From assembly GCF_002263215.1 (NCBI RefSeq), contig NZ_NLFK01000003.1, positions 62,001-126,000 of the forward strand: DNA of 64,000 nucleotides, read 5' to 3'. A program made the translations under genes and the position numbers. A model generated the notes under the pieces. The model saw only the letters and a list, made by a program, of their open reading frames with translations. It did not search any database and was not told the DNA's origin. Shown here one piece after another: positions 49,210 through 59,316 of this stretch (within the stretch, counting starts at the first letter, position 1; the number at the start of each line of letters is the position of its first letter). The stretch is from Actinobacillus seminis (GTDB lineage Bacteria > Pseudomonadota > Gammaproteobacteria > Enterobacterales > Pasteurellaceae).

Positions 49210-50025
49210 TTAAAAAATTAACCGCTCTTTTCCGCAATAAACCGTGGCTTTATCTTGACGAGCAAAACCCAGTAAGGTTAATTGATGTTTGGCTGCCATG
49301 TTAACTGCAAAATCTGTCGCCGCAGAAATAGCCACGAGCATTTCAATGCCACAACCGACGGTTTTTTGCACCATTTCATAACCGGCTCGGCTGGTAACAT
49401 ACACAAATCCTTGCGGTTTACCATGTCGCGCGTGCCAGCCTAATAATTTATCCAATGCCACATGTCGCCCGACATCTTCTCGAATTGCGAGTAGCTGTCC
49501 TTGCGGATCAAAAAAGGCAGCGGCATGAGTTGAACCCACTTGTTTGCCCAAAACTTGCGCCGCTTGCAATTTCTGCAAACAAGCATTTAATTTATCCAAA
49601 TTTACCTGCAAAGTGCGGTCTAAAGTTGGCAAATTTCGGGTCACTTGATCTAATTGTTCCGATCCGCAAATCCCACAACCGGTGCGACCGGTTAAGGTTC
49701 GTCGGCGTTCTTTTAGTTTGACAAAACAACGGGTTGCCAATTCGATTTGAACCTCAATCCCATGACACACTTCAACAATATCCACACCATAAATTTCATT
49801 GGGATGTTCAATAATCCCTTCGGTCAAGGAAAAACCGAGAGCAAAATCTTCTAAATCTTGCGGCGAACACATCATGACAGTATGCGCAATTCCGTTATAC
49901 ACCAACGCTACCGGAATTTCGCAGGCCAACATTTCTTCAACCGGTGTCAATACCGGCGTTTTTTCATTTTGCAAGGCTGTTAATTTTTTGTAAAAAAAAC
50001 TTCCTGCTTTTATGACAGAGATCAA
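49210..50025 (-). CDS. fdhD: Formate dehydrogenase sulfurtransferase FdhD
   Basis: A 271-residue protein with [20 protein letters not shown], the catalytic [14 protein letters not shown] (two-Cys CxxC) and [13 protein letters not shown]. It passes sulfur from IscS to the bis-MGD cofactor of formate dehydrogenase. The start is a TTG at 50025, preceded by AAGGGG; no in-frame ATG is near. It is divergent from fdnG. The 184 bases between csdE and this gene contain no clear gene. Confidence 0.95.
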   Translation of the reverse strand: MISVIKAGSFFYKKLTALQNEKTPVLTPVEEMLACEIPVALVYNGIAHTVMMCSPQDLEDFALGFSLTEGIIEHPNEIYGVDIVEVCHGIEVQIELATRCFVKLKERRRTLTGRTGCGICGSEQLDQVTRNLPTLDRTLQVNLDKLNACLQKLQAAQVLGKQVGSTHAAAFFDPQGQLLAIREDVGRHVALDKLLGWHARHGKPQGFVYVTSRAGYEMVQKTVGCGIEMLVAISAATDFAVNMAAKHQLTLLGFARQDKATVYCGKERLIF

Positions 50026-50120
50026 AGTCTTTCCCCTTATTTTTCATATTGGTTATAGATTTAGCCCCTAAAAAAGTTTATCCTATACAGGATTTATAGA
50101 GGGGAGAATTGTAATACAAT

Positions 50121-50134
50121 TTGATAACAATCTA
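50121..50134 (+). promoter_or_regulatory. FNR site upstream of fdnG
   Basis: TTGAT-AACA-ATCTA matches the FNR consensus TTGAT-N4-ATCAA in nine of ten positions. It lies 99 bases before the fdnG start, so oxygen-controlled expression is likely. A narL/P site was not identified. Confidence 0.65.
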
Positions 50135-50232
50135 TATTATCAACACTAACTTTTCTAAACATAAACGAATCTAAATTTACTACTACAATGTGATCAACAC
50201 AATAAATAGTTGTTGATTTAAGGAGTATTTCT

Positions 50233-53200
50233 ATGCAGGTCAGTAGAAGAAAATTCTTTAAGATCTGTGCAGGCGGTATGGCGGGAACTTCTGCTGCGAT
50301 GTTGGGTTTTTCTCCGGCAACGGCATTAGCGGCACCACGCGAATATAAATTATTACGTGCCAAAGAAACACGCAACACCTGTACTTACTGTGCTGTAGGC
50401 TGTGGTATGCTACTTTATAGCCTAGGCGACGGTTCATTAAATTCAAAAGGTAAACTTATTCATATCGAGGGTGACCCGGATCATCCTGTCAGTCGCGGTG
50501 CGCTCTGCCCTAAAGGCGCCGGCGCCTTGGATTATGTCAACAGTGATCGTCGAGTCCGCTATCCGGAAGTGCGAGAAGCGGGTTCTAATGAATGGAAACG
50601 TATTTCTTGGCATGAAGCGATTGAGCGTATCGCACGTCATATGAAAGACGACCGTGATACAAATTTTATTACCCACAATCAGCAAGGTACAGAAGTCAAC
50701 CAATGGCTAACTGCCGGTTTCTTGGCGGGTTCCGCCTGCAGTAATGAAACGGGACTTTTAACACAAAAATTCGTACGTGCGCTCGGCATTGTTTTTACCG
50801 ATAACCAAGCGAGTATCTGACACGGACCGACGGTAGCAAGTCTTGCTCCATCATTTGGTCGCGGTGCTATGACAAATCACTGGGTTGATATTAAAAACTC
50901 CGACTTAGTTATTGTAATGGGCGGTAATGCCGCTGAAGCTCACCCTGTGGGTTTCCGTTGGGCAATTGAAGCGAAAAAACAAAACGGTGCGAAATTAATG
51001 GTTGTTGACCCGCGCTTTAATCGTTCTGCGGCAGTTGCGGATCATTATATGCCTATTCGTTCAGGCACGGATATTGCTTTTCTTTCCGGCGTTATTCGTT
51101 ATTTATTGAAAAACGATAAAATTCAACACGAATATGTAAAACACTATACCAACGCAACATTCTTGGTAAACGAAAACTTCAAATTTGAAGACGGGTTGTT
51201 CTCCGGCTATGATCCGGAAAAACGAACTTACGATCGTTCTACTTGGAGTTACCAATTCGACGAAGAAGGTCAACCGAAACGTGATATGACCTTACAAGAT
51301 CCTCGTTGCGTATTGAATATGTTAAGAGTGCACGTGGAGCGTTATACCCCTGAAATGGTAGAACGTATCACCGGTACACCGCAAAAAGATTTCCAAATTT
51401 TCTGTGAAGAAGTAGCAAAAACTTCAGCGCCAGAAAAAGCGGCAACCTTCTTATATGCCTTAGGTTGGACACAACATACTGTAGGTTCACAAAATATTCG
51501 CACCATGGCAATGATCCAATTGTTATTAGGTAACATTGGAGTCTCTGGCGGTGGTGTCAATGCATTACGTGGACATTCTAACGTACAAGGGATTACCGAC
51601 CTAGGTTTATTCCCTAATCGTTTACCCGCATATATTCCGTTGCCAAGCGAAAATGATACTTCATTAGAGTCTTTCTTAGCGCGCATTACACCAAAACAAA
51701 TGCTGAAAGACCAAGTTAACTATTGGGGTAATACACCGAAGTTTGTGGTCAGTATGTTGAAATCATTCTATGGTGATAAAGCAACGAAAGACAATGAATT
51801 TGGCTATCAATTCCTGCCGAAATTACCAAAAGGCGGTATGGATCAGCTGTCATACATCGAAAATATGTATCAAGGCAAAGTTAACGGTTTCTTCTGTCAA
51901 GGAATGAATCCCGTTGCCTCTTATCCAAATTCACAAAAAATTATCAAAGCATTAAGTAAATTAAAATACTTAGTGATTTTCGATCCGTTGATTACGGATA
52001 CCTCCGAATTCTGGAAAAATCACGGTGAGTATAACGATGTTAAATCGGAAGAAATTCAAACCGAAGTATTCCGTTTACCAACCACCTGCTTTGTGGAAGA
52101 AGAGGGGTCAATTGCGAACTCCGGTCGATGGTTGCAATGGCACTGGAAAGGCGCTGAGCCGCCCAGTGAAGCGAAAACCGACGGTGAAATTCTTTCCGAG
52201 CTTCGTGCGGCATTAATTGAGCTTTACCACAAAGAAGGCGGCAAAGCGCCACTTGAACCGTTAGAAGCAATGGCATGGAATTATAAAAATCCACTTGAAC
52301 CGAAAGCGGAAGAAATTGCCAAAGAAATCAATGGTTATGCCTTGGAAGATTTACTTGACGCCAACGGTAATGTAGTGTTGAAAAAAGGTCAATTACTTTC
52401 CGGCTTTGCGCAAATGCGCGCTGATGGTACCACTTCCGGTTCTTGCTGGATTTATACCGGTCAATGGACAGAAAAAGGTAACCAAATGGTAAACCGTGAT
52501 AATTCCGATCCGTCAAACTTAGGAAATACCCTAGGCTGGGCATTCGCATGGCCAATGAACCGTCGTATTATTTATAACCGTGCATCAGCTGACTTAGCGG
52601 GCAATCCTTGGAACCCGAAACGTCAATTGGTGAAATGGAACGGCTCTAACTGGAACTATGTAGATGTTGCAGATTTTACCACCGCGCCGCCAAATAGCCC
52701 AACAATGCCTTATATCATGCAACCGGATGGTGTAAGCGGCTTATTTGTTCGTGATCGTATGGTTGATGGTCCTTTCCCTGAACACTATGAACCGATTGAA
52801 ACGCCGATCGGCACTAATCCGTTACATCCAAACGTGGTTTCCAGTCCGGTAGCGCGTGTATTTGAAAGTGACAAAGCGGATTTGGGTACAACCGATGAAT
52901 TCCCATATGTGGCAACCACTTATCGCTTAACTGAACACTTCCACTACTGGACCAAAAACGTCTTACTTAACGTAATTGCGCAACCGGAGCAATTCGTTGA
53001 AGTGGGCGAAGATTTGGCTAAAGAAAAAGGCATCAATCATGGCGACATGGTAAAAGTCAGCTCTAAACGTGGCTACATTAAAGGCGTGGCGGTTGTGACT
53101 AAACGTATCCGCTCGTTACTGTCTGACGGTAAACCGATCCATACGATTGGTATTCCAATCCACTGGGGTTTTGCTACCACAACGGGCGCGAAAAAAGGTT

Positions 53201-53298
53201 ATTTTGCCAATAACTTAACTGTACGTGCCGGTGATGCAAATACGTTAACACCGGAATCTAAATGTATGTTAGTAAATATTGAGAAAGTGGGGGCATAA
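50233..53298 (+). CDS. fdnG: Formate dehydrogenase-N alpha subunit (selenoprotein)
   Basis: A 1021-residue catalytic subunit including selenocysteine. A Tat signal ([17 protein letters not shown]) starts it; [15 protein letters not shown] binds a 4Fe-4S cluster. Codon 196 is TGA (50818-50820), read as selenocysteine in DNQASI[13 protein letters not shown]; E. coli FdnG has Sec at the same residue, 196. The molybdopterin (bis-MGD) domains continue to LVNIEKVGA. It oxidises formate at the periplasmic face and feeds electrons to FdnH. Reading TGA as stop would split the gene into two. AAGGAG precedes the ATG. Confidence 0.97.
50818..50860 (+). promoter_or_regulatory. Bacterial SECIS element in fdnG
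   Basis: The UGA is followed by GG-U-AGCAA-GUC-UUGCU-CC (50832-50849): a stem with a bulged U (50834) and a GU-containing apical loop, the SelB-binding features of the E. coli SECIS. A lower stem GACC/GGTC extends it to about 50,860. Confidence 0.85.
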
Positions 53299-53299
53299 C

Positions 53300-54202
53300 A
53301 TGGGTTCCGTTCAATCACAAAATATTATTAAAGCCTCTGCGACCTCATTTTTAACGCCGCAACCACAAGCACGTGCTCATCAAGTTGAAGTGGCAAAGCT
53401 GATTGATGTTACCACCTGTATCGGTTGTAAAGCTTGTCAGATAGGCTGTTCAGAATGGAATGACTTACGTGCAGAACCGGGAAATTGTACCGGTGTCTAC
53501 GACAACCCGATCGATTTAAATGCCAAAGCATGGACAGTCATGAAATTCAACGAAGTTGAAGAAAATGAGCGTTTGGAATGGTTAATTCGTAAAGACGGTT
53601 GTATGCACTGTACCGAACCGGGCTGTTTAAAATCTTGTCCGTCACCGGGCGCAATTATTCAGTATGCTAACGGTATTGTTGACTTCCAATCCGATAAATG
53701 TATCGGATGCGGTTACTGTATCGCCGGCTGTCCGTTTAATATTCCACGGATGAACCCGGAAGATAATCGAGTGTACAAATGTACTCTTTGTGTAGATCGT
53801 GTCACCGTAGGTCAAGAACCGGCTTGTGTAAAAACTTGCCCAACCGGTGCTATTCGTTTCGGTAGCAAAGAAGAGATGAAAGAATACGCTTCAAAACGTA
53901 TTGAAGATTTGAAATCTCGCGGCTACAAAAATGCCGGGCTTTACGATCCGGAAGGCGTAGGCGGTACGCACGTCATGTATGTATTGCACCATGCAGATAA
54001 ACCGGAACTCTACTCCGGCTTGCCGAAAGATCCGACAATTGACCCAACCATCGTGCTTTGGAAAGATATTCTCAAACCTGCGGCAGCAGTTGCAATGGGG
54101 GGGTTGGTATTAAGTGCAGTGGCTCACTATCTCACCGTGGGTCCAAATACCGAAGAACTCGATCACGAGGAAGATGAAGAATACAACGGGGGTGAAAAAT
54201 GA
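53300..54202 (+). CDS. fdnH: Formate dehydrogenase-N beta (iron-sulfur) subunit
   Basis: A 300-residue protein from the ATG at 53300. Four 4Fe-4S clusters are indicated by [37 protein letters not shown] and CTLCVDR...C..TCP. A C-terminal transmembrane helix ([20 protein letters not shown]) anchors it at the membrane. It carries electrons from FdnG to the cytochrome subunit. It starts one base after the fdnG stop. Confidence 0.97.
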   Translation: MGSVQSQNIIKASATSFLTPQPQARAHQVEVAKLIDVTTCIGCKACQIGCSEWNDLRAEPGNCTGVYDNPIDLNAKAWTVMKFNEVEENERLEWLIRKDGCMHCTEPGCLKSCPSPGAIIQYANGIVDFQSDKCIGCGYCIAGCPFNIPRMNPEDNRVYKCTLCVDRVTVGQEPACVKTCPTGAIRFGSKEEMKEYASKRIEDLKSRGYKNAGLYDPEGVGGTHVMYVLHHADKPELYSGLPKDPTIDPTIVLWKDILKPAAAVAMGGLVLSAVAHYLTVGPNTEELDHEEDEEYNGGEK

Positions 54203-54876
54203 GCGATAAATTAAAGATCAACAATGATCAAAAAATTATTCGTCATAAAACGCCTGCACGTCTTAGCCACTGGTTATTGGTTATCTGTTTTGCGGCAACC
54301 GGGCTTTCCGGTGTAGCATTCTTCTTCCCTGATTTTTCTTGGTTAGTGGAGATCTTAGGAACACCGCAATTAGCACGTTTTGTACACCCATTCATGGGAA
54401 TTATCATGTTCTTTGCCTTTATTAACCTCGCACGTATTTATTGGCGTCATAATATCCCGGAAAAAAATGACTGGATATGGCTAAAAAATATCAAAGAGGT
54501 ATTAAAAGGTAATGAGCATGCGGTTTCCGACAATGGTAAATACAACTTGGGACAAAAATTGTTATTCTGGACATTGATGCTTTCAATGCTCCTATTATTA
54601 GTAACCGGTGTGATTATGTGGAGACAATATTTCTCGCATAATTTCCCAATTCCGGTCATTCGAATTGCAATTTTGCTTCATTCTACCTGTGCTTTCTTAC
54701 TCTTTACCGGTATTTTGGTACATATGTACATGGCATTTTGGGTCAAAGGTTCCATTCGTGGCATGATCGAGGGGTGGGTAACAGTTCGTTGGGCGAAAAA
54801 ACATCACCCGCGTTGGTTCCGTGAAGAAGTGCTGCCAAAACTGGAGCAAGAAGCGAAAAAAAGCGAAAGCGAATAA
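54199..54876 (+). CDS. fdnI: Formate dehydrogenase-N gamma subunit, cytochrome b556
   Basis: A 225-residue protein with four transmembrane helices and haem-ligand His residues (for example in [11 protein letters not shown] and [20 protein letters not shown]). It passes electrons to menaquinone, building proton motive force. Start overlaps the fdnH stop (ATGA). Confidence 0.96.
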   Translation: MSDKLKINNDQKIIRHKTPARLSHWLLVICFAATGLSGVAFFFPDFSWLVEILGTPQLARFVHPFMGIIMFFAFINLARIYWRHNIPEKNDWIWLKNIKEVLKGNEHAVSDNGKYNLGQKLLFWTLMLSMLLLLVTGVIMWRQYFSHNFPIPVIRIAILLHSTCAFLLFTGILVHMYMAFWVKGSIRGMIEGWVTVRWAKKHHPRWFREEVLPKLEQEAKKSESE

Positions 54877-54924
54877 TCGCTATTATGCATAATAGTGAAA
54901 CGGAATAACTAGTATGCAAGAGCT

Positions 54925-54955
54925 AAAAGTGCGGTAAAAATTACCGCACTTTTAA
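54925..54955 (+). terminator. Uptake-signal pair, terminator of fdnGHI
   Basis: AAAAGTGCGGTAA/TTACCGCACTTTT, a 13-bp stem made of two inverted uptake signals, after fdnI. Confidence 0.8.
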
Positions 54956-55032
54956 TTAATGCCAAAATACTTATCAGTAATCACCATGAGTATTTCGGCA
55001 TTAAATCACAATGATAACTATGGATATCTTTT

Positions 55033-55956
55033 ATGAGTATTAAAATTCTTCCTGAAAATGAAATTCAGCAGCCGGCAAGTTCTTATCATCAGTCTCCGCT
55101 ATTATTTTCCAACCCTAAAAATCTCTACCAACGTCGAGCAAAAAGATTAAGACAATTAGCAGAAAGTCACCCGTTAGCAGATTATCTATTATTTGCTTCC
55201 CAAGTGACTGAAGCGCAACTGGCAGTTTTAGAACAATATCCGCTAGCCAAGGATCCGATCTTGGCGGAAATCGTTAAATCAAAACAATCCTTGGAAAAAA
55301 ATCCATTACATACCAAAAATTGGCAGCGCACAGAAGCATGGCGCAATATTTTGTTGCGCTTGCTTGCACAACTAAAAGACAGAGTGAATGAAGAAACCCT
55401 CTCCACCATTGAATGGCTGGAAAAAGCCTCTGTCCAAGAATTAGAAAAATTAGCAGATGCAGTATTCGCACAGGATTTTGCTACAATTAGCAGTGATAAA
55501 GCGGTCTTTATTTGGGCAGCGTTATCCCTTTATTGGTTACAATTAGTACAACAAATTCCACATAACGCTAAAATGGAAAGTGGCGAAAATTTACATCTAT
55601 GTCCAATTTGTCATGCGCCGCCAACAGCCAGTGTGATCCAATTTGGCAGCGCACAAGGATTGCGTTATTTACATTGTTCTTTGTGTGAAAGTGAATGGAA
55701 TATGGTACGCACAAAATGCACCAATTGCGAACAAAGCGGAAAATTAGAATATTGGTCGATTGACAATGAATTCGCCGCAGTCAGAACAGAAAGTTGTGGC
55801 GATTGCCAAAGCTATCTCAAGGTCGTTTATCAAGAAAAAGATCCTCATGTGGAACCGATTGCTGACGACTTAGCATCACTGTTCTTAGATGTTGAAATGG
55901 AAGAAAAAGGGTTTTTCCGCAGCGGATTAAACCCGTTTATGTTTCCTAATGAATAG
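55033..55956 (+). CDS. fdhE: Formate dehydrogenase accessory protein FdhE
   Basis: A 307-residue protein (E. coli 309) with two rubredoxin-like zinc/iron Cys pairs: [17 protein letters not shown] and [23 protein letters not shown] and CGDCQSYLK. It is needed for formate dehydrogenase assembly. It is separated from fdnI by the terminator above but lies in the same direction. Confidence 0.95.
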   Translation: MSIKILPENEIQQPASSYHQSPLLFSNPKNLYQRRAKRLRQLAESHPLADYLLFASQVTEAQLAVLEQYPLAKDPILAEIVKSKQSLEKNPLHTKNWQRTEAWRNILLRLLAQLKDRVNEETLSTIEWLEKASVQELEKLADAVFAQDFATISSDKAVFIWAALSLYWLQLVQQIPHNAKMESGENLHLCPICHAPPTASVIQFGSAQGLRYLHCSLCESEWNMVRTKCTNCEQSGKLEYWSIDNEFAAVRTESCGDCQSYLKVVYQEKDPHVEPIADDLASLFLDVEMEEKGFFRSGLNPFMFPNE

Positions 55957-56041
55957 CGTAGAATATCCCTTTCCTTTGTCGATATATGGTACAAAGAAAG
56001 GGAAATAGTTTTTTGTAAAATCAACATTCAAGGATAACGCT

Positions 56042-56878
56042 ATGACTCACCATGAACGCCAATCAATAAATTATCAAGTCGTCGCTTTCGATTTAGACGG
56101 AACCTTATTAAACAGCCAAGGGCAAATTCTTCCCTCCAGTAAACAAGCAATTCAACAATTACTCGCAAAAAATATCAAAGTCGTCTTAGTCACCGGAAGA
56201 CATCACACTGCCGCCCGCCCCTACCATTACCAATTAGGTTTAGATACGCCAATAATTTGTTGTAACGGAACCTATATTTACGACGTCGCTCACAACAGTA
56301 CACCGGTTGCCAATCCGCTAACACGTGAACAAGCACAACTTGTCATTAAAATTGCAGAAAAATACCAAACCCACCTATTAATGTATTCGCGAGATGCCAT
56401 GAATTTTAAACAGCTTAATGAGCATATGGAAAAATTTAGTCGCTGGGTACAAGATTGCCCACCGCAAGTTAGACCTAATTTACAACAAATCGAATGTTTT
56501 GAACAACTCTTGGAAAAAAATGAAATTATTTGGAAATTTGTTATCAGCCATCCGGATCGTCAAGTGATGGAAAGTGCGGTTGCAGAATTGCCTATTTCAC
56601 AATTTAGCTGTGAATGGTCTTGGGTAGATCGCGTTGATATCGCCAATCATGGCAATAGTAAAGGCGGGCGCTTATTAGAGTTATTAGCCATGTGGCAAAT
56701 TTCACCGCAAAATGTTATCGCATTTGGCGATAATCACAATGATATCAGTATGTTAAAATCAATCGGCTTAGGTGTTGCTATGGGAAATGCGGAAGCGGAA
56801 GTCAAAACACAAGCAAAAATCACCGCGCTTTCTAATGATCAAGATGCTATTGCAAACGTATTAGCGCAATATATTTAA
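56042..56878 (+). CDS. ybhA: Cof-type HAD phosphatase, YbhA-like
   Basis: A 278-residue HAD hydrolase with AFDLDGTLLNSQG (nucleophile Asp), VLVTGRHHTAARP, ICCNGTYIYD and FGDNHNDISMLKS. The ICCNGTY, CEWSW and DIANHGNSKGGRL blocks match E. coli YbhA, which dephosphorylates pyridoxal phosphate and sugar phosphates. ATG at 56042 after AAGGATAACGCT. Confidence 0.9.
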   Translation: MTHHERQSINYQVVAFDLDGTLLNSQGQILPSSKQAIQQLLAKNIKVVLVTGRHHTAARPYHYQLGLDTPIICCNGTYIYDVAHNSTPVANPLTREQAQLVIKIAEKYQTHLLMYSRDAMNFKQLNEHMEKFSRWVQDCPPQVRPNLQQIECFEQLLEKNEIIWKFVISHPDRQVMESAVAELPISQFSCEWSWVDRVDIANHGNSKGGRLLELLAMWQISPQNVIAFGDNHNDISMLKSIGLGVAMGNAEAEVKTQAKITALSNDQDAIANVLAQYI

Positions 56879-56887
56879 GGTAAACAA

Positions 56888-56910
56888 AAGGACGCCTTCC
56901 GCGTCCTTAT
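56888..56910. terminator. Terminator between ybhA and greA
   Basis: Stem AAGGACGC/GCGTCCTT between convergent genes. Confidence 0.75.
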
Positions 56911-56924
56911 ATTTGACAGTGCGT

Positions 56925-57401
56925 TTATTTATACTCAACTTCAATAATTTCAAACTCAACGGTACCGCCCGGTGTAACGATATTGACTGTATCATCCACC
57001 TCCTTACCTACTAAACCTCTGGCAATAGGCGAGTTCACGGAAATTAAACCCGCTTTAATATTCGCTTCATCATCACCAACAATTTGGTAAGTCACTTCCT
57101 CTTCAGTTGCTGTATTAAGCAACACCACCGTTGCACCAAAAATCACTTTTCCGTTATTTTGCAACTTAGTGACATCAATAATTTGGCTATTTGACAATTT
57201 ACCTTCAATTTCTTGAATTCGACCCTCGCAAAATCCTTGTTGCTCGCGAGCAGCATGATACTCGGCATTTTCTTTTAAATCACCGTGTTCACGCGCTTCA
57301 GCAATCGCTTTAATAATTTCGGGACGACGGGTATTTTTTAAAAAATCCAATTCTTGTCTTAATAGCTCCGCTCCACGTACCGTCATTGGAATTTGTTTCA
57401 T
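56925..57401 (-). CDS. greA: Transcription elongation factor GreA
   Basis: A 158-residue protein from the ATG at 57401, exactly the E. coli length. [20 protein letters not shown] begins the N-terminal coiled coil (to about residue 78, with [17 protein letters not shown] at its tip), and the C-terminal FKBP-like domain ends [11 protein letters not shown]. It rescues stalled RNA polymerase by stimulating RNA cleavage. It is divergent from dacB. Confidence 0.97.
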   Translation of the reverse strand: MKQIPMTVRGAELLRQELDFLKNTRRPEIIKAIAEAREHGDLKENAEYHAAREQQGFCEGRIQEIEGKLSNSQIIDVTKLQNNGKVIFGATVVLLNTATEEEVTYQIVGDDEANIKAGLISVNSPIARGLVGKEVDDTVNIVTPGGTVEFEIIEVEYK

Positions 57402-57569
57402 TTGTTTATCCTTTTTTGGTGAAAACAACAACGCCACGCCACCCGTATTATCAAGTGTCGTGGTCAAATATGATGATCTGTCCGGAATTATGAGAAAATC
57501 ATTTACTCTCGCCCATCTCAAGTCTATTATCGTTCGTCTCAAAGAAAAGATCAACTGTTACTATTTTTT

Positions 57570-59005
57570 ATGCTCAAACTATCATCAAAATTCAAACTTG
57601 CTCTCCTTATCAGCATGGCTACATTCAATGCCTTTGCTAATGTGGATATGACCCCGATTATTGGCGATTTACCAGAAGGCGCGAGTTTGGGATTTGTTGC
57701 CAAAAATTTACAACAAAACAGCATTATTGCCGAATACAATCCTAACATCTTTATGTTGCCGGCAAGTACGCAAAAAGTATTCACTGCGTTAACTTCCAAA
57801 TTGGCACTCGGCGATCAATTTCAATTTGAAACTTCCCTGCTCACCAATGGTCGCGTGCAAAATGGGATCTTGAATGGCGATTTAATCGTCAAATTTACCG
57901 GCGATCCGGACTTAACCGGCGGCCAACTTTATCATTTATTTGCTGAATTAAAAAAGCAAGGTGTTAACCAAATTAGTGGCAATCTGCTATTAGATACGTC
58001 CGTTTTTGTCGGACATGATCGCGGTTTAGGCTGGATTTGGAATGATTTAACCATGTGTTTTAATTCACCACCGGCAGCTGTCAATATTGATAATAACTGT
58101 TTTTATGTGGAGCTTGATGCCAATCAGGCAGTAGGCGAAGCGGTAAAATTTAATGTACCGGCGCAGTATCCGGTACAAGTATTTGGACAAGTCCGAGTTG
58201 CCGGCAAAGAAGAAGCGCTTTATTGCCAACTGGATGCAGTGGTACATGATAATAATCGTTACCAAATTTAAAGGCTGCTTGGCTCGCCAAAGCAAACCCT
58301 TTGGCTTTAAGTTTTGCAGTACAAAATCCCGCTGCGTACGCAGCGGCAATTATTCAACGCAACCTTAAACGATTAGGTATCCAATTTAACGGTCAAGTAA
58401 GACAACCTTATCAACCGCAAAGCGGCACACTACTCGCTCGTCATTTATCCAAACCCTTGCCGGAATTGTTGCATAAAATGATGAAAAAATCGGACAACCA
58501 AATCGCCGATGCGCTATTTCGCACCGTGGCTTACCGATATTACAAACGTCCCGCCTCATTCCAATTAGGAATGTTGGCAATGAAACAAATTTTACAATCC
58601 AAAGTTGGCGTACGTTTCGGTAACAGTATTATCGCTGACGGTTCCGGTTTGTCTCGCCACAATTTGATGTCACCACAAATTATGTTGCAAGTATTGGAAT
58701 ATATCGCTAAAAATGAAGAGCAATTGCATTTGCTGGAAACCTTCCCTGTTGCCGGCGTTGACGGTACTCTAAGCGGGAGAGGATCTATGATCAACCCGCC
58801 ACTGTTGAAAAATATCACCGCCAAAACCGGTGCATTAAAAGGCGTTTATAACCTTGCCGGCTTCATGACGAATGCGCGCGGTGAAAAAATTGCCTTTGTA
58901 CAATTTATCAACGGATATTCCACCGGCGAATTGGAAAACAAAACCAAACGTGCGCCATTGGTACGAGTTGAAAGTCAACTGTATCATGGACTTTATAATG
59001 ATTAA
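57570..59005 (+). pseudogene. dacB: D-alanyl-D-alanine carboxypeptidase (PBP4), frameshifted
   Basis: Two frames form one gene. The first (57570-58271) has a signal peptide, the SxxK motif in LPASTQKVFTAL, and runs to VVHDNNRYQI followed by a stop. The second (about 58,296-59,005) continues FAVQNPAAYAAAIIQRNLKR with KSDNQIADALF (SxN) and ITAKTGALKG (KTG). Removing one T from the TTT near 58,267 and one C from the CCC near 58,291 restores the expected stretch between them. Total length then matches PBP4 (about 477). It would trim peptidoglycan. Real decay or sequencing error cannot be told apart. Confidence 0.85.
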
Positions 59006-59016
59006 CTCCAAGATAG

Positions 59017-59045
59017 CCGGATTAGCAAGATCCGGCTTTGTCATT
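59017..59045 (+). terminator. Terminator after dacB
   Basis: Stem AGCCGGAT/ATCCGGCT with a 7-base loop and a T-rich tail. Confidence 0.8.
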
Positions 59046-59235
59046 TACATGCTTATTTAACTCGCTAAAAGTGCGGTACTTTTTTCTTTATTTTTAATGC
59101 ACCATCATAAATTTTCTCCACTGCACAAATTTTCGCACCTCATTGTGCCGCCTAAAAAATTTTTTCTTATTTATAAGTAAGTTATTTTCTGTCAATATTG
59201 AAAACAAAAATTTACTACTTGAATTTAAATTCGTA

Positions 59236-59282
59236 ACACATTATCTTGTATCCAGATTTACTATAATACCTATATATTGTGT
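59236..59282 (+). promoter_or_regulatory. Two NrdR boxes upstream of nrdA
   Basis: Two 16-base sites each match 13 of 16 positions of the consensus ACACWATATATWGTGT: ACACATTATCTTGTAT (59236-59251) and TACCTATATATTGTGT (59267-59282). Their starts are 31 bases apart, close to three helical turns, the usual NrdR spacing. A TATAAT-like ACTATAAT (59260-59267) lies between them. The rest of the gap before nrdA is AT-rich without a gene. Confidence 0.75.
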
Positions 59283-59316
59283 TCTTAATCGCGTTTAATT
59301 TCATCGGAAATCATCT

